Shown here one piece after another: positions 1 to 8,257 of a stretch of DNA of 27,899 bases. How positions within the stretch are numbered: the first letter of the stretch is position 1; every line of letters begins with the position of its first letter. This DNA comes from a virus, in the IMG/VR virus record IMGVR_UViG_3300031658_000080, positions 1 to 27,899 of that record. One strand, given 5' to 3'. Both the position numbers and the translations under genes were made by a program. Below the pieces are notes generated by a model. The model was given only the letters and a program-made list of their open reading frames with translations, searched no databases and was not told the origin of the DNA.

Positions 1-1584
1 ATCAGGAAGACCAGAGCCGTAATCTAGTTTCCTTTGTTTTATTCTTTCACTCATTCCAAATTGAGTACCTTTTAATAACTTATCCAAAGGATAACTCTCA
101 CCGTTTCCTTTTAATACATCTCCAGAGATACTATGTCTATAGTTACCGGGTTTATCAGGGTCGGGCATCCACTCGTTTGATGTTTTCCAGTCATATATAG
201 CTTCACCATTTGTAGCCGCATCAAGTACCATATCTTGTGATTCCCAAGACATATAAGTTCCTAGCACAATACTTTGTTGATCCGCTAGTGGTGTGGATTT
301 ATCGCTTGCTTTCTTTGTTTTATTGAATGCAGTGTCGTAACGACCTTTATTGATTTTACCTAAATAAGCTCCTAACATAGGAGCGGATAAACCTATATCA
401 AATGCAGGGTGGTGAACATTTGTAAGGGCATCAATCAACGCGTCTAGGTTTTGTTCAAAAGCAGAGTCTCCTTGTCCCGCGGCTATATCCCCCGCGTCAA
501 TAATTCCATCATCTTCTTTACTACCCGCTATATTTAATTGCTCCACCAAAACATCCATGTCGTTGATCCCATCGCCATTATCGTCAAAATACATACTTGA
601 TAGCATTGTAAGTGGAATGCTAAGTTCTTTTTCTAAACTCACCTTAAATGACTCTTTGATCTCGTGTACTCCTTTGATTTTTGAAGTTGCAAAGTTTTTA
701 AACTTATCCTCAGTATCAACATGACTTGTAAACAAAGCATTATACTCTTCTTCATTATAAGTATTCTCGGGGTTCAGCTTACCCCCTTCATCAATAGCAA
801 CTTTAGTAGAATTGTTATAATCTTCTAACAAAGAAATATGCCCTTCGATGTTTATTGGTTCAAAATTTTCTTTAAAAGAAGCTAGTGTCACAGTCACATT
901 TTCCCCAGAATAACCTCCTGCTGTAGCAAACTTACCATCCTTAGGCATCATACCGCTAAAACTAGAATTTTCTCTATCATAATTATTAGTGGTTATCTCT
1001 ATACCATTTTTACCATATTCAACTGATATCTTACCATCAGCCACCAATTGATCGTAGTCTGCAAAATTAAACGCTTGCGCATAAGCAGCGATGTTACGCC
1101 CGTCTACGCTTCCAGGATCCACGTCTTTAAGAGCATCTAAAGATATCTCCGTACCAGATCTAAAGTTTTTGGCTTGGTTTGTAACTCTTTTCAACTCCCC
1201 CATTATCCTAGCTCTAGCCATACTGTTTTCAGATGTATCTCCTTTGCCATAAGTGTTATAGAGTTCAAATTCATCCTGTAGACTTGCTATCTTACCTCTA
1301 AAAGCATTGATGAACACGTCATGTAATGGTTCGTCTTGAGCATACATACCGCTCACAAGAGCATCAGCATCTTTTTGAAACCCTACCATTTGTTTTCTTA
1401 CCCCAGCTCTGCCTATTTCCTTTTTAGCCACATACTTATCCATAGCGCTATTAATAGCTCCGAATACCTTGTTACCAATGCTTGCTGTACTATCATACAG
1501 CGGTTTCATATTCGGAACATCTGCTCCGGCTCTAGATGCTGCCTCTTTAAAAGCCGCGTTTATTAATACACTATCTGCTCCCAT
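1..1584 (-). CDS. Large probable internal virion protein, 3' end cut by window
   Basis: The frame runs from ATG at 1584 to the window edge, 528 codons without a stop, so the protein is truncated here and its full length is unknown. I recognise no family with certainty. The visible part is hydrophilic and helical at its start (MGADSVLINAAF), with many Lys/Asp/Glu residues and no signal peptide or membrane segment. Residues 334-344 (DDNGDGINDMD) and 358-366 (DDGIIDAGD) look like two consecutive EF-hand or dockerin-type calcium loops. It follows the Gln/Ala-rich ejection-type protein by 16 bases. In podoviruses, very large late proteins at this place are often internal or ejected virion proteins, and in crAss-like phages the comparable region carries giant virion proteins. 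That role is inference; the open frame is certain. Confidence 0.8.
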   Translation of the reverse strand, partial: MGADSVLINAAFKEAASRAGADVPNMKPLYDSTASIGNKVFGAINSAMDKYVAKKEIGRAGVRKQMVGFQKDADALVSGMYAQDEPLHDVFINAFRGKIASLQDEFELYNTYGKGDTSENSMARARIMGELKRVTNQAKNFRSGTEISLDALKDVDPGSVDGRNIAAYAQAFNFADYDQLVADGKISVEYGKNGIEITTNNYDRENSSFSGMMPKDGKFATAGGYSGENVTVTLASFKENFEPINIEGHISLLEDYNNSTKVAIDEGGKLNPENTYNEEEYNALFTSHVDTEDKFKNFATSKIKGVHEIKESFKVSLEKELSIPLTMLSSMYFDDNGDGINDMDVLVEQLNIAGSKEDDGIIDAGDIAAGQGDSAFEQNLDALIDALTNVHHPAFDIGLSAPMLGAYLGKINKGRYDTAFNKTKKASDKSTPLADQQSIVLGTYMSWESQDMVLDAATNGEAIYDWKTSNEWMPDPDKPGNYRHSISGDVLKGNGESYPLDKLLKGTQFGMSERIKQRKLDYGSGLPD

Positions 1585-1600
1585 ATTATTTTTTGTTTTA

Positions 1601-2320
1601 TTATTGCTGTTGCCAAGCAAACATATCTTCTGAACCAGCGCTAATCGCTGTTGAAGCCACATTGCTTAAACCATCTGTTAAAGCTTTGTCTTGAGCTATC
1701 TGAGCATTCATTTGATTTGCTTGTGCTTGTTGGCTCGCTAAGTTGGCACCCGTTGTTTGGGCCATCTGCATTCCAAGTAAAGTCGCCTGCCTATCCATTC
1801 CAGCTTGTTGTACCCACTGATCACCTTGTCTCTGCGCATTTTGTACAGCCGCTTCACCCGCTTGTGATTGCTGTGCGCCCTTGGCTTTTAGCCTTTGGTT
1901 CACGGATTCCTGCTGGCCTATGTTCGCTGAGATTTTTTGGGTTTGTATTTGGCCTTGGTTGGCCATTGCTTGTGCTAACCCAGCTATACCACTAGAACCA
2001 GCCGCGCCTTTCATACCTTGCATGATATTTGCTCTTTGCTGATTACCTTGTTGGGACTGGAACTGTGCTTGTTGTTGATTAACCGTTATGTCTTCAAACG
2101 GATTTTCAGCATAAGCATTATCCATGTTTTCGAACGGATTTTTAAACTTCATAGCCTTATACTCGTCTTTCTGCTTGTTTAAGAGCTTCTCCTGTTTTTC
2201 TCTCTCTGCCCTAGCCTCACCAGCTATCCCCTTAGCATCTTGCTTTGCTTGGTTTGATTGATACATACCGACTCCAGTGCTTACCACTGTCGCTGCGACA
2301 GCTATAATTCCCATGCTCAT
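1601..2320 (-). CDS. Gln/Ala-rich probable ejection (internal virion) protein
   Basis: This 239-residue protein starts with a short hydrophobic, Gly/Ala/Val-rich segment (about residues 4-19, IIAVAATVVSTGVGM). A charged helical stretch follows (25-60), then a motif repeated twice with Asn-Pro-Phe-Glu (61-64 and 73-76). A long Gln/Ala/Gly-rich region (82-215) completes it. A membrane-active N-terminus plus a Gln/Ala-rich helical body is the usual look of small podovirus ejection proteins such as T7 gp14 or P22 gp7. The assignment rests on composition and position only. It lies between the cupin-like gene and the large truncated virion protein, 16 bases before the latter. A second Met at residue 3 is an alternative start. 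Confidence 0.7.
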   Translation of the reverse strand: MSMGIIAVAATVVSTGVGMYQSNQAKQDAKGIAGEARAEREKQEKLLNKQKDEYKAMKFKNPFENMDNAYAENPFEDITVNQQQAQFQSQQGNQQRANIMQGMKGAAGSSGIAGLAQAMANQGQIQTQKISANIGQQESVNQRLKAKGAQQSQAGEAAVQNAQRQGDQWVQQAGMDRQATLLGMQMAQTTGANLASQQAQANQMNAQIAQDKALTDGLSNVASTAISAGSEDMFAWQQQ

Positions 2321-2345
2321 AGTATATGTGTTTTAATTATTTTTT

Positions 2346-2840
2346 TCATAATTTTCCTTTTAAATATTTGTCGTACTCTTCCCAGCTAAAAACAACATTT
2401 ATAGCCTCTATCTTACTTAGATCCTCAGTGTTAGTTGGGTTAGCATGTACAGTTGTTATAACACAGTCTTCTATCGCATACACAACTCTCTTTGCTCCTC
2501 TTGGCGAAACTATGTAACAAGGACCAATAAACTCCTCTATCACTTCCTCGCTTGTCGATGCTAGCACTCCTGATAGTAGGAAGAAAGCGTAGCTATGCTT
2601 GTGAATTGCTGAAAATCCTAATTGACCCTGCTTCATTGTCATCTCTCTAATATAAATACCATCTGCAAAAGAGTGTTTATATCCCCACATACCTGGGTAT
2701 ATTAATTCATTTCCGTCTCCAACAACTATATCTATACCATCAGCAACACTAACTAGATATTCCTCTATTTGTGTTATTTTATCTTTATAAGATTTTGCTG
2801 GTGTATTATCAAGCAAAGTTTGTAATTCATTTTTAGACAT
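2346..2840 (-). CDS. Cupin-like phage protein
   Basis: The 164-residue product has an N-terminal helical lead (1-45) and then a double-stranded beta-helix (cupin) pattern. Residues 71-91 contain the metal-site-like His80 and His82 (IHKHSYAFFLLSG). Residues 111-122 give the second cupin motif, with Arg118 where many cupins have His (VSPRGAKRVVYA). His132 lies in VITTVHANP. From memory, the 'SPxGxKRxxYAxED' pattern is shared with a family of small cupin proteins found among tail genes of many phages; their function is unknown. Loss of the motif-2 His suggests the metal site may be incomplete. It ends in TGA and starts after an A/T-only leader with AATTT repeats. The fold is fairly secure; role and ligand are unknown. 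Confidence 0.75.
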   Translation of the reverse strand: MSKNELQTLLDNTPAKSYKDKITQIEEYLVSVADGIDIVVGDGNELIYPGMWGYKHSFADGIYIREMTMKQGQLGFSAIHKHSYAFFLLSGVLASTSEEVIEEFIGPCYIVSPRGAKRVVYAIEDCVITTVHANPTNTEDLSKIEAINVVFSWEEYDKYLKGKL

Positions 2841-2860
2841 AATTTAATTTAATTTATATC
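2841..2860 (-). promoter_or_regulatory. AATTT-repeat translation leader
   Basis: The leader of the cupin-like gene consists of tandem AATTT pentamers (read on the plus strand) ending directly at the start codon. No Shine-Dalgarno sequence is present. A/T-only unstructured leaders are normal translation initiation regions in Bacteroidetes; the tandem repetition is what stands out. Confidence 0.4.
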
Positions 2861-2894
2861 TATAATAGTCACAGTTTTGCCTGTTATTTTACTA

Positions 2895-4493
2895 TTAAGT
2901 AATAGAAAGCAACTTATTCACATCAAATCTCAATGTTTGACTTGCAGTCCCCGCTTTTAGTACTTGTATATTACCAGTTATAGTCGCTGTCTGTCCCGCG
3001 TTAGCAAAAGTAAGCGTTATGCCACTCTCCAGCGATTGAACAGCGTCTAAAACTATTGTTCCTGCCCCACTTACCGCACCCGCACCCGTATCCACTAATG
3101 GACTTGCTAAAGCTGAATTTATACCAATACCACTTACAGTACTAACATCATCTAATATACCATTTCTCGAAGCAACAACAACACTAGCGCTAGAGCCACC
3201 AGCTGACGCGGCAGTAGTTTTGGTGGTCACTGGTGTTAAGGCTATAACTAAATCAGAGAATATCACATCATAACCATAAACGCGTAATATCTCGCTTTTT
3301 CCATATCCACCTACTTTTAAAGTATCACCAACTAAAGCCAAAACTTGTTGCTTATCAAAAACAACCGCTCCTTCTTGGGTTGATATATCACCCCTTGTAA
3401 TCACTGGTTTTATTGCTAACGTGCTTGTAGGTTGAACTTCTTTTTTAACGATTATCTCCTCATCTTTAGTGTTTGGAAATATTGTTATTGTATCCTTATA
3501 CGCCCCTATAGAAGAACTAGCTGTAATATTAGTGTTGGGAACCAATATCATACCTTCTTTTATTACGTGCGCAAAGTTATCGATTGGCCATTGGTAATTC
3601 ACTTGATTACTAAAGCTTAGCGGTAAATCATCCGCTATTGAAATTGCTTCGGATATAGTAAATATATTCCCACCACTCACAGTGGCTACGGTTACAGTTG
3701 CAGCGGCTAAAGCAGCATTACCAAGCACCCTATCACCCACGGTAGCTATTGTTGCGGAGGCGACATGCGTTGTTACTGTTGTGCCGCTACTAGCTCCATT
3801 TACAGTCGTACCACCTTCTGATGTACCGTCTAGAGCGGTAGTGATCAATGGGTATATATTTTCCCCATGAATTGTTATCGGTGCATCCCCAATAACAGGC
3901 TCTATGAAGGATATTACATCACTACTCAATGGTTGTTTTATTATCTGATAACACTTTGTAGCTGAAGTAACAGCACAGGATATTGAAAATGCTTGCTTTG
4001 CCGCCGTTAAACCCCTGGACAATGTTATAGTGTCATTTACCAAGGATCCAACCTCAATAGTCCCACCCACAGAGTAAGGGGATATTGTTAGGGTTTGATC
4101 TAAGTATTGGTAAATGACTTTAGTCATCAAAAGCGAGTTAGATCCTGTTGATGAGTTTATATCTAAACTACCGTCTCCAAACCTAACCTCATTATAATCA
4201 GTGTGAGAAGTTGTAATGGGTTGTGCAGATAATGATATATCATACTGATCATTATCCGTTACTGCTGGGAAGAATATATCCCCCTCAAAAAACCTACCAT
4301 TAATAATCTCATCATACAAACCTGATTTTAATACCTGAAAACTCCGCGTAATAAAGTTGTAGTAATAACCATCTTCATTCTTGATCTCAAGAGTAAAAAC
4401 AGCTCCATCATCACCTATTACTGAAAACCGTCTAACGGTTATTTCAGCGGGTAACACCGATAGATCTAAATCAAATTCTTTTATTACTTTCAT
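2895..4493 (-). CDS. Beta-rich tail/virion structural protein
   Basis: The 532-residue protein is rich in Thr, Ser, Val, Ala and Gly with almost no predicted helix, as in phage tail fibres and appendages. Residues 1-60 form a charged N-terminal domain. Residues 250-297 (TVGDRVLGNAALAAATVTV onward) resemble the 'VGDxVTGxGIxPGTTV' module at the N-terminus of the 1082-residue protein nearby. A second Gly/Ser/Val-rich stretch at 425-480 leads into a C-terminal domain (485-532) with ITLTFANAGQTATITGNI. It sits between two other appendage-type genes, with gaps of 13 and 54 bases. I infer a structural tail protein; no enzymatic motif is visible. Confidence 0.75.
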   Translation of the reverse strand: MKVIKEFDLDLSVLPAEITVRRFSVIGDDGAVFTLEIKNEDGYYYNFITRSFQVLKSGLYDEIINGRFFEGDIFFPAVTDNDQYDISLSAQPITTSHTDYNEVRFGDGSLDINSSTGSNSLLMTKVIYQYLDQTLTISPYSVGGTIEVGSLVNDTITLSRGLTAAKQAFSISCAVTSATKCYQIIKQPLSSDVISFIEPVIGDAPITIHGENIYPLITTALDGTSEGGTTVNGASSGTTVTTHVASATIATVGDRVLGNAALAAATVTVATVSGGNIFTISEAISIADDLPLSFSNQVNYQWPIDNFAHVIKEGMILVPNTNITASSSIGAYKDTITIFPNTKDEEIIVKKEVQPTSTLAIKPVITRGDISTQEGAVVFDKQQVLALVGDTLKVGGYGKSEILRVYGYDVIFSDLVIALTPVTTKTTAASAGGSSASVVVASRNGILDDVSTVSGIGINSALASPLVDTGAGAVSGAGTIVLDAVQSLESGITLTFANAGQTATITGNIQVLKAGTASQTLRFDVNKLLSIT

Positions 4494-4506
4494 TTTATAA
4501 ATTTAT

Positions 4507-4920
4507 TTATTTACTACTCTCAGAAACATTTGCCGCCACTGAAAATAGTTCCGCTTTACCCCTAGAGTCATTAACAAAGTCTACACTAGCATAATACCCT
4601 GTTAAATCATTGTTATTGACAACGTTGCTTTTAGCAAAGGATATGTAAGACCCGGGCGGAGGGGTTGTCGTAGCTAAACACCCTCCAACACCAGCCACGC
4701 AGGGTTGTCCCGTGTCATCCACATGGTAACTAAGTACTACTACCGTCCACGGGTCGTAACTTATATCCGTAACCGTGCCGATATGTATCGTATTTGAAGT
4801 TCCATTGTGCGAGAAACCACCATATTCAACTAGTGTGTTGTAGTAAACATCATCCCCTATCTGAAGCGACGTATTTAACTCATGGCTAAAAGCCATTACA
4901 AATGAAAATGAACTTGGCAT
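4507..4920 (-). CDS. Conserved-looking small virion protein, unknown function
   Basis: This 137-residue protein opens with SFVMAFSHELNTSLQIGDDV and ends with a Lys/Ser-rich tail (AELFSVAANVSESSK). The middle is beta-rich, with a short Cys-bracketed loop (Cys76 and Cys82) and a Pro-rich TTTPPPGS segment. I recall similar small proteins with a 'GYYAxVxFVNxSxxKAELFSV' end in marine phage tail regions, but I know no function for them. It is placed between the receptor-binding-type protein and the 532-residue tail protein. A minor tail or appendage protein is the simplest reading. The start is fixed by the ATG directly after an A/T repeat leader. Confidence 0.7.
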   Translation of the reverse strand: MPSSFSFVMAFSHELNTSLQIGDDVYYNTLVEYGGFSHNGTSNTIHIGTVTDISYDPWTVVVLSYHVDDTGQPCVAGVGGCLATTTPPPGSYISFAKSNVVNNNDLTGYYASVDFVNDSRGKAELFSVAANVSESSK

Positions 4921-4948
4921 GTTTTATATTTTATATTTATATTTATAT
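4921..4948 (-). promoter_or_regulatory. ATATTT-repeat translation leader
   Basis: The whole gap between the 1082-residue gene and the 137-residue gene is A/T, with an imperfect ATATTT hexamer repeat that continues into the upstream stop codon. It lacks any Shine-Dalgarno motif. It is probably the Bacteroidetes-type initiation region of the downstream gene. Confidence 0.4.
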
Positions 4949-7900
4949 TTATACCTGGTAAGCATAAGTTATATTTCTAAAAGCTCGGTAACTAGTAGCT
5001 TGCCCATTAATTACCGTTAAGTCTTTAGTCACATTTTGGGCAGCTGAAATCCCTGCTGTTGCTTGGAAAACATAGCCATAGTAAGCACCTGCTTCGTTAG
5101 AAGCCCAATAGTATTTATTTAGTTCAAAGTTTGCAGCGTTTAGGTTTGATGTGCCGTTACTATTTACTGTTGTTATCGCAATATTAAGTCCTATTATATT
5201 TAAAGCATCCATTAATTCCCCATAAGAAGGAAGGTGCCATCCTGTGATAGTATTTGTACTTGCATCATATGGATCAGTTGCTATAACTTCTAAGTCGTTA
5301 GCTAATTTCGCAGCTATAAAAGCTTCTGAACAACTAGCTAATATATCAATCGTGTTTTGAGCTCCATGCCCGGTCCAGAACCCTAGATTTGTAATTGCAG
5401 TACCTTCACAACCCCACGATGGAGAGGAAGTGTCTATTTCTGGCGAAACTGTTATTCCTGTTCCCGTACCTGAATCCAAGTAGTAAACAACACCCCCTTC
5501 GTATGTATCTCCTATTTGTAAAGTATAATTACAAGAACCATCATCAGCAGTTGCTAGTGAATTATAATTATAAGCGGGAGTACCAGCATTATTGCCTGTG
5601 AAAAAAGAACCTGTGGTTATTGAACCTGAATTGCCATTACCATTATTAGTGTAGCTACTATCCATATTTCCATCATCCATACAGCCCGCAACTGCTGGTG
5701 GAAGTGTGGTAGTCGTTATGGAAACTACTGGTCCGTAAGCCCCAACAGCTCCACTATTTCCTTGAGATACTCCTGAATTAAAACAAACCCCTTGTAGGGT
5801 GAAAGTATACGGGGTATTTGGTGTTAAACCTAGGTAGGTTAATCCTGAGCCAGAACCTCCTGGAACGCTTCCTCCACCGTTGTAAGCTGTGTAGTCCCAA
5901 TGGGTATTATTAGCGTAAAGTGGGTCGTTGCCATTATCGAAAGGCGCAACAAAATTCATACCCAATTCAACATCAGTTATATTGTCAAAGATGAATGTCT
6001 CCGCCCCGTCGTTATTATTCCAGGAAGTCGCACAGTATCGACACGTTCCGTTATCCCCATGAGTAGCATCAGCGTCAAATTCCCAATTATTCGCGGTGCC
6101 ATCTGTACATCCCATAAAAGGTAGAGTTATACAAAGTGACGGGTCATTAGCTACCCAAGCACCACCACTACCATCTGTAACAACTACTTGATTTACGGCA
6201 TCCCAACAATCATCACAACCCTCAAGGTAAGTCATGTCAGTACACCCAACACAAGTGTCAAATACACAAGATCCGTCATCTGTATTTGCTAGGGCGTTGA
6301 AATTACAAGCACCATAAGCCTCACCATATAAAGTACCATCATCATCAGTACACCCAAGCAATATTGATGGTGGTAAAGTCAACACACTTGCTGCAGGTGC
6401 TGAGCTTGTCGCACCACACTGGCTTGTGATTGTTAGGTTTATATTTTGACTTGAAGAACCAGTTACCGGTGTTATACCCGTTATGTTGTAAGTTATAGTT
6501 CCAGTACCCCACCCTGAATAACCAGCTGTTGTCCCGTTGGAAGCGTTAACATTCCAAATTGAACTTCCATTTGAATTACTTATTGCAGGTTGTATCCAAA
6601 AGTCTATTACTGGCGCCGCGGGACTTACTGGTTCATCAAAAACCATAGTGAATGACGTGTCGGTTTCGTTACTAAATACTATATTTGTGGGTGGCATACA
6701 ATAAATACATGCATCATTACAGGTACCCGCATCATAGTTTTGTGCTAACAAGTCACCACAGTAAGTACAAGAACCATCATCAATAGTTGCAGAAGCATCA
6801 TAATTACACGCGGGTATACCGGTATTCGGACTGTCATATGCATCTCCACTAGCAAGAACTAAAAATCCACTATCCATGCAGCCCCCATATCCACATGATC
6901 CATCATCAGTATTTGCAAGAGAATCGTAATTATTTGCAAGAGGATCAATACATCCAAAAGCATAAGTAGCACAACCATTGGGGTTGGTGGCTGCATCATA
7001 AACACCAGAACCACTAACATTTGCGCTGGGATTATAATTATACATGTTAATATCAGTGCAACCAATAATAGTTGGAATACATGAACCATCATCTACAGTA
7101 GCTGTAGCATCATAGTTAAATGCAGTTGGATCAAGACAACCTAAGTAATAACAACTTCCATCATCAAAAGTAGCCAACGGGTCATAGTTCGATGCAGGTG
7201 CATCCATACATCCATCTACAAATGCAATACAATTACCATCACTAAAGGTAGCTGAAGGATTGTAGTTTTCAAAAACCTCATCCATACAGCCATAAATAAC
7301 CGCCGTCGATACACTTGTTAATCCTCCTATACCTTGCACGCTGAAATCAGCTGTGTTGTAATTATCAATAACAAGAGCAGAACTATTTATGTTAGCATCA
7401 ATACCGGTGAAATAACCAAACCACTTACCCTCTTTTTCTATAAACTCACTAATACCACCACTCTCTAAGTTAGTAAAGGTTGAGTTAACAAACCAACCAT
7501 CTACTTGTGTTAAGTTGTAGTATTCCCCATCCTCAACAATAACTCCATGTTCTCTATTCTCTAATATCCTAGCTTGAGAGCCTTCATAATTAAGCGCTCT
7601 AAATGACTTGACACTACCTGGTATTTCGTTGAAAATAACAGAAACTAAAGATGGTGTATAAACGTTATAAAAAGTGTTCCTATTCACCGCCTCATCATGA
7701 TGTATCCACAAGCCTTTGTCATTATTAATAGCTGATGAAGTGAAGGAATAATATTCATTTGCACAACTAATAGTGTTGTCCGGAGTAAAGGATTTAAAAC
7801 TAACCCAACCCTTTATGTCTTCCCTAAAGGATAGTGTTGAGCCACTTAAATAAATAATTGGGTCTGGTTCCGTTACCGGCTCTAATCGCGAGAAACTCAA

Positions 7901-8197
7901 GGTTGATGACCAACCCCCATAATCAAGACCAGTGACCGCACTTGTCATAACATTATAATTATGATTGTTAACCCCTGCATCTCCAGTTGAAATAAGTTGG
8001 TTAAGCGTTATCTTTATATACGTTGATGTGATTGAATATCCATTCCAAGGACCAGCAGCCGCTATAACTATACTTACAGTATCAACTGTCGTACCAGGCA
8101 AAATACCCGCACCAGTAACCGTGTCTCCAACCTGAACATCGGTACCGGGTGGAAGGTGGTATTCTCCTACTTGAACGTATGATGGGGGTGTAGGCAT
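4949..8197 (-). CDS. Receptor-binding-type tail protein with DDGSC repeats and C-type-lectin-like end
   Basis: This is a 1082-residue modular protein. Residues 1-90 hold a beta module (VQVGDTVTGAGILPGTTV) shared in style with the 532-residue neighbour, and 91-300 a beta-rich domain. Residues 303-480 carry tandem cysteine repeats of the form GCxD...NYxxxAxxDDGSC, with further copies near 615-645, 696-722 and 839-889. Two Fn3-like segments lie at about 500-610 and 722-835. Residues 892-1082 look like a DUF1566/C-type-lectin fold: GWHLPS at 986-991, YYWASNE at 1029-1035, YRAFRN at 1070-1075. The DDGSC repeat is known from surface proteins of marine Bacteroidetes and some viruses; its function is not settled. 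I infer a host-recognition fibre or adhesin. No signal peptide is present, as expected for a virion part. Confidence 0.8.
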   Translation of the reverse strand: MPTPPSYVQVGEYHLPPGTDVQVGDTVTGAGILPGTTVDTVSIVIAAAGPWNGYSITSTYIKITLNQLISTGDAGVNNHNYNVMTSAVTGLDYGGWSSTLSFSRLEPVTEPDPIIYLSGSTLSFREDIKGWVSFKSFTPDNTISCANEYYSFTSSAINNDKGLWIHHDEAVNRNTFYNVYTPSLVSVIFNEIPGSVKSFRALNYEGSQARILENREHGVIVEDGEYYNLTQVDGWFVNSTFTNLESGGISEFIEKEGKWFGYFTGIDANINSSALVIDNYNTADFSVQGIGGLTSVSTAVIYGCMDEVFENYNPSATFSDGNCIAFVDGCMDAPASNYDPLATFDDGSCYYLGCLDPTAFNYDATATVDDGSCIPTIIGCTDINMYNYNPSANVSGSGVYDAATNPNGCATYAFGCIDPLANNYDSLANTDDGSCGYGGCMDSGFLVLASGDAYDSPNTGIPACNYDASATIDDGSCTYCGDLLAQNYDAGTCNDACIYCMPPTNIVFSNETDTSFTMVFDEPVSPAAPVIDFWIQPAISNSNGSSIWNVNASNGTTAGYSGWGTGTITYNITGITPVTGSSSQNINLTITSQCGATSSAPAASVLTLPPSILLGCTDDDGTLYGEAYGACNFNALANTDDGSCVFDTCVGCTDMTYLEGCDDCWDAVNQVVVTDGSGGAWVANDPSLCITLPFMGCTDGTANNWEFDADATHGDNGTCRYCATSWNNNDGAETFIFDNITDVELGMNFVAPFDNGNDPLYANNTHWDYTAYNGGGSVPGGSGSGLTYLGLTPNTPYTFTLQGVCFNSGVSQGNSGAVGAYGPVVSITTTTLPPAVAGCMDDGNMDSSYTNNGNGNSGSITTGSFFTGNNAGTPAYNYNSLATADDGSCNYTLQIGDTYEGGVVYYLDSGTGTGITVSPEIDTSSPSWGCEGTAITNLGFWTGHGAQNTIDILASCSEAFIAAKLANDLEVIATDPYDASTNTITGWHLPSYGELMDALNIIGLNIAITTVNSNGTSNLNAANFELNKYYWASNEAGAYYGYVFQATAGISAAQNVTKDLTVINGQATSYRAFRNITYAYQV
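5531..5683 (-). repeat. Last, expanded DDGSC repeat unit
   Basis: Residues 839-889 of the 1082-residue protein form one DDGSC unit, with the first Cys at 839 and the DDGSC at 885-889. A long Asn/Gly/Ser-rich insertion (about 846-875) lies between its two halves. It directly precedes the lectin-like C-terminal domain and probably acts as the hinge or stalk cap. It belongs to the same repeat family as the main array. Confidence 0.6.
6758..7291 (-). repeat. Tandem cysteine-rich DDGSC repeat array
   Basis: Residues 303-480 of the 1082-residue protein contain six or seven consecutive units. Each starts with Gly-Cys-x-Asp, has Asn-Tyr in the middle and ends with Asp-Asp-Gly-Ser-Cys or a variant. 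First cysteines lie at residues 304, 330, 354, 380, 416 and 440. The unit starting at 380 is degenerate (ends NPNGC at 405-409) and the one at 440 has a roughly 14-residue insertion. Spacing of two Cys per unit suggests one intra-unit disulfide each, and the acidic loop could bind calcium; both are inferences. Confidence 0.8.
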
Positions 8198-8257
8198 TTT
8201 ATTTTATTTTTTTATTGTTGATTTATTGTTGTTTGTAGCTAAAAATTTATTAATATA

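Noticed and set aside
1651-1995. Plus-strand frame of 114 codons
   Set aside because: It is antisense to the Gln/Ala-rich ejection-type gene and shows no domain; the Gln-rich repeat codons keep the opposite frame open.
6859-7092. Minus-strand 77-codon frame in the repeat region
   Set aside because: Out-of-frame shadow of the DDGSC repeats; its hydrophobic look arises from shifted GAT/TAT repeats.
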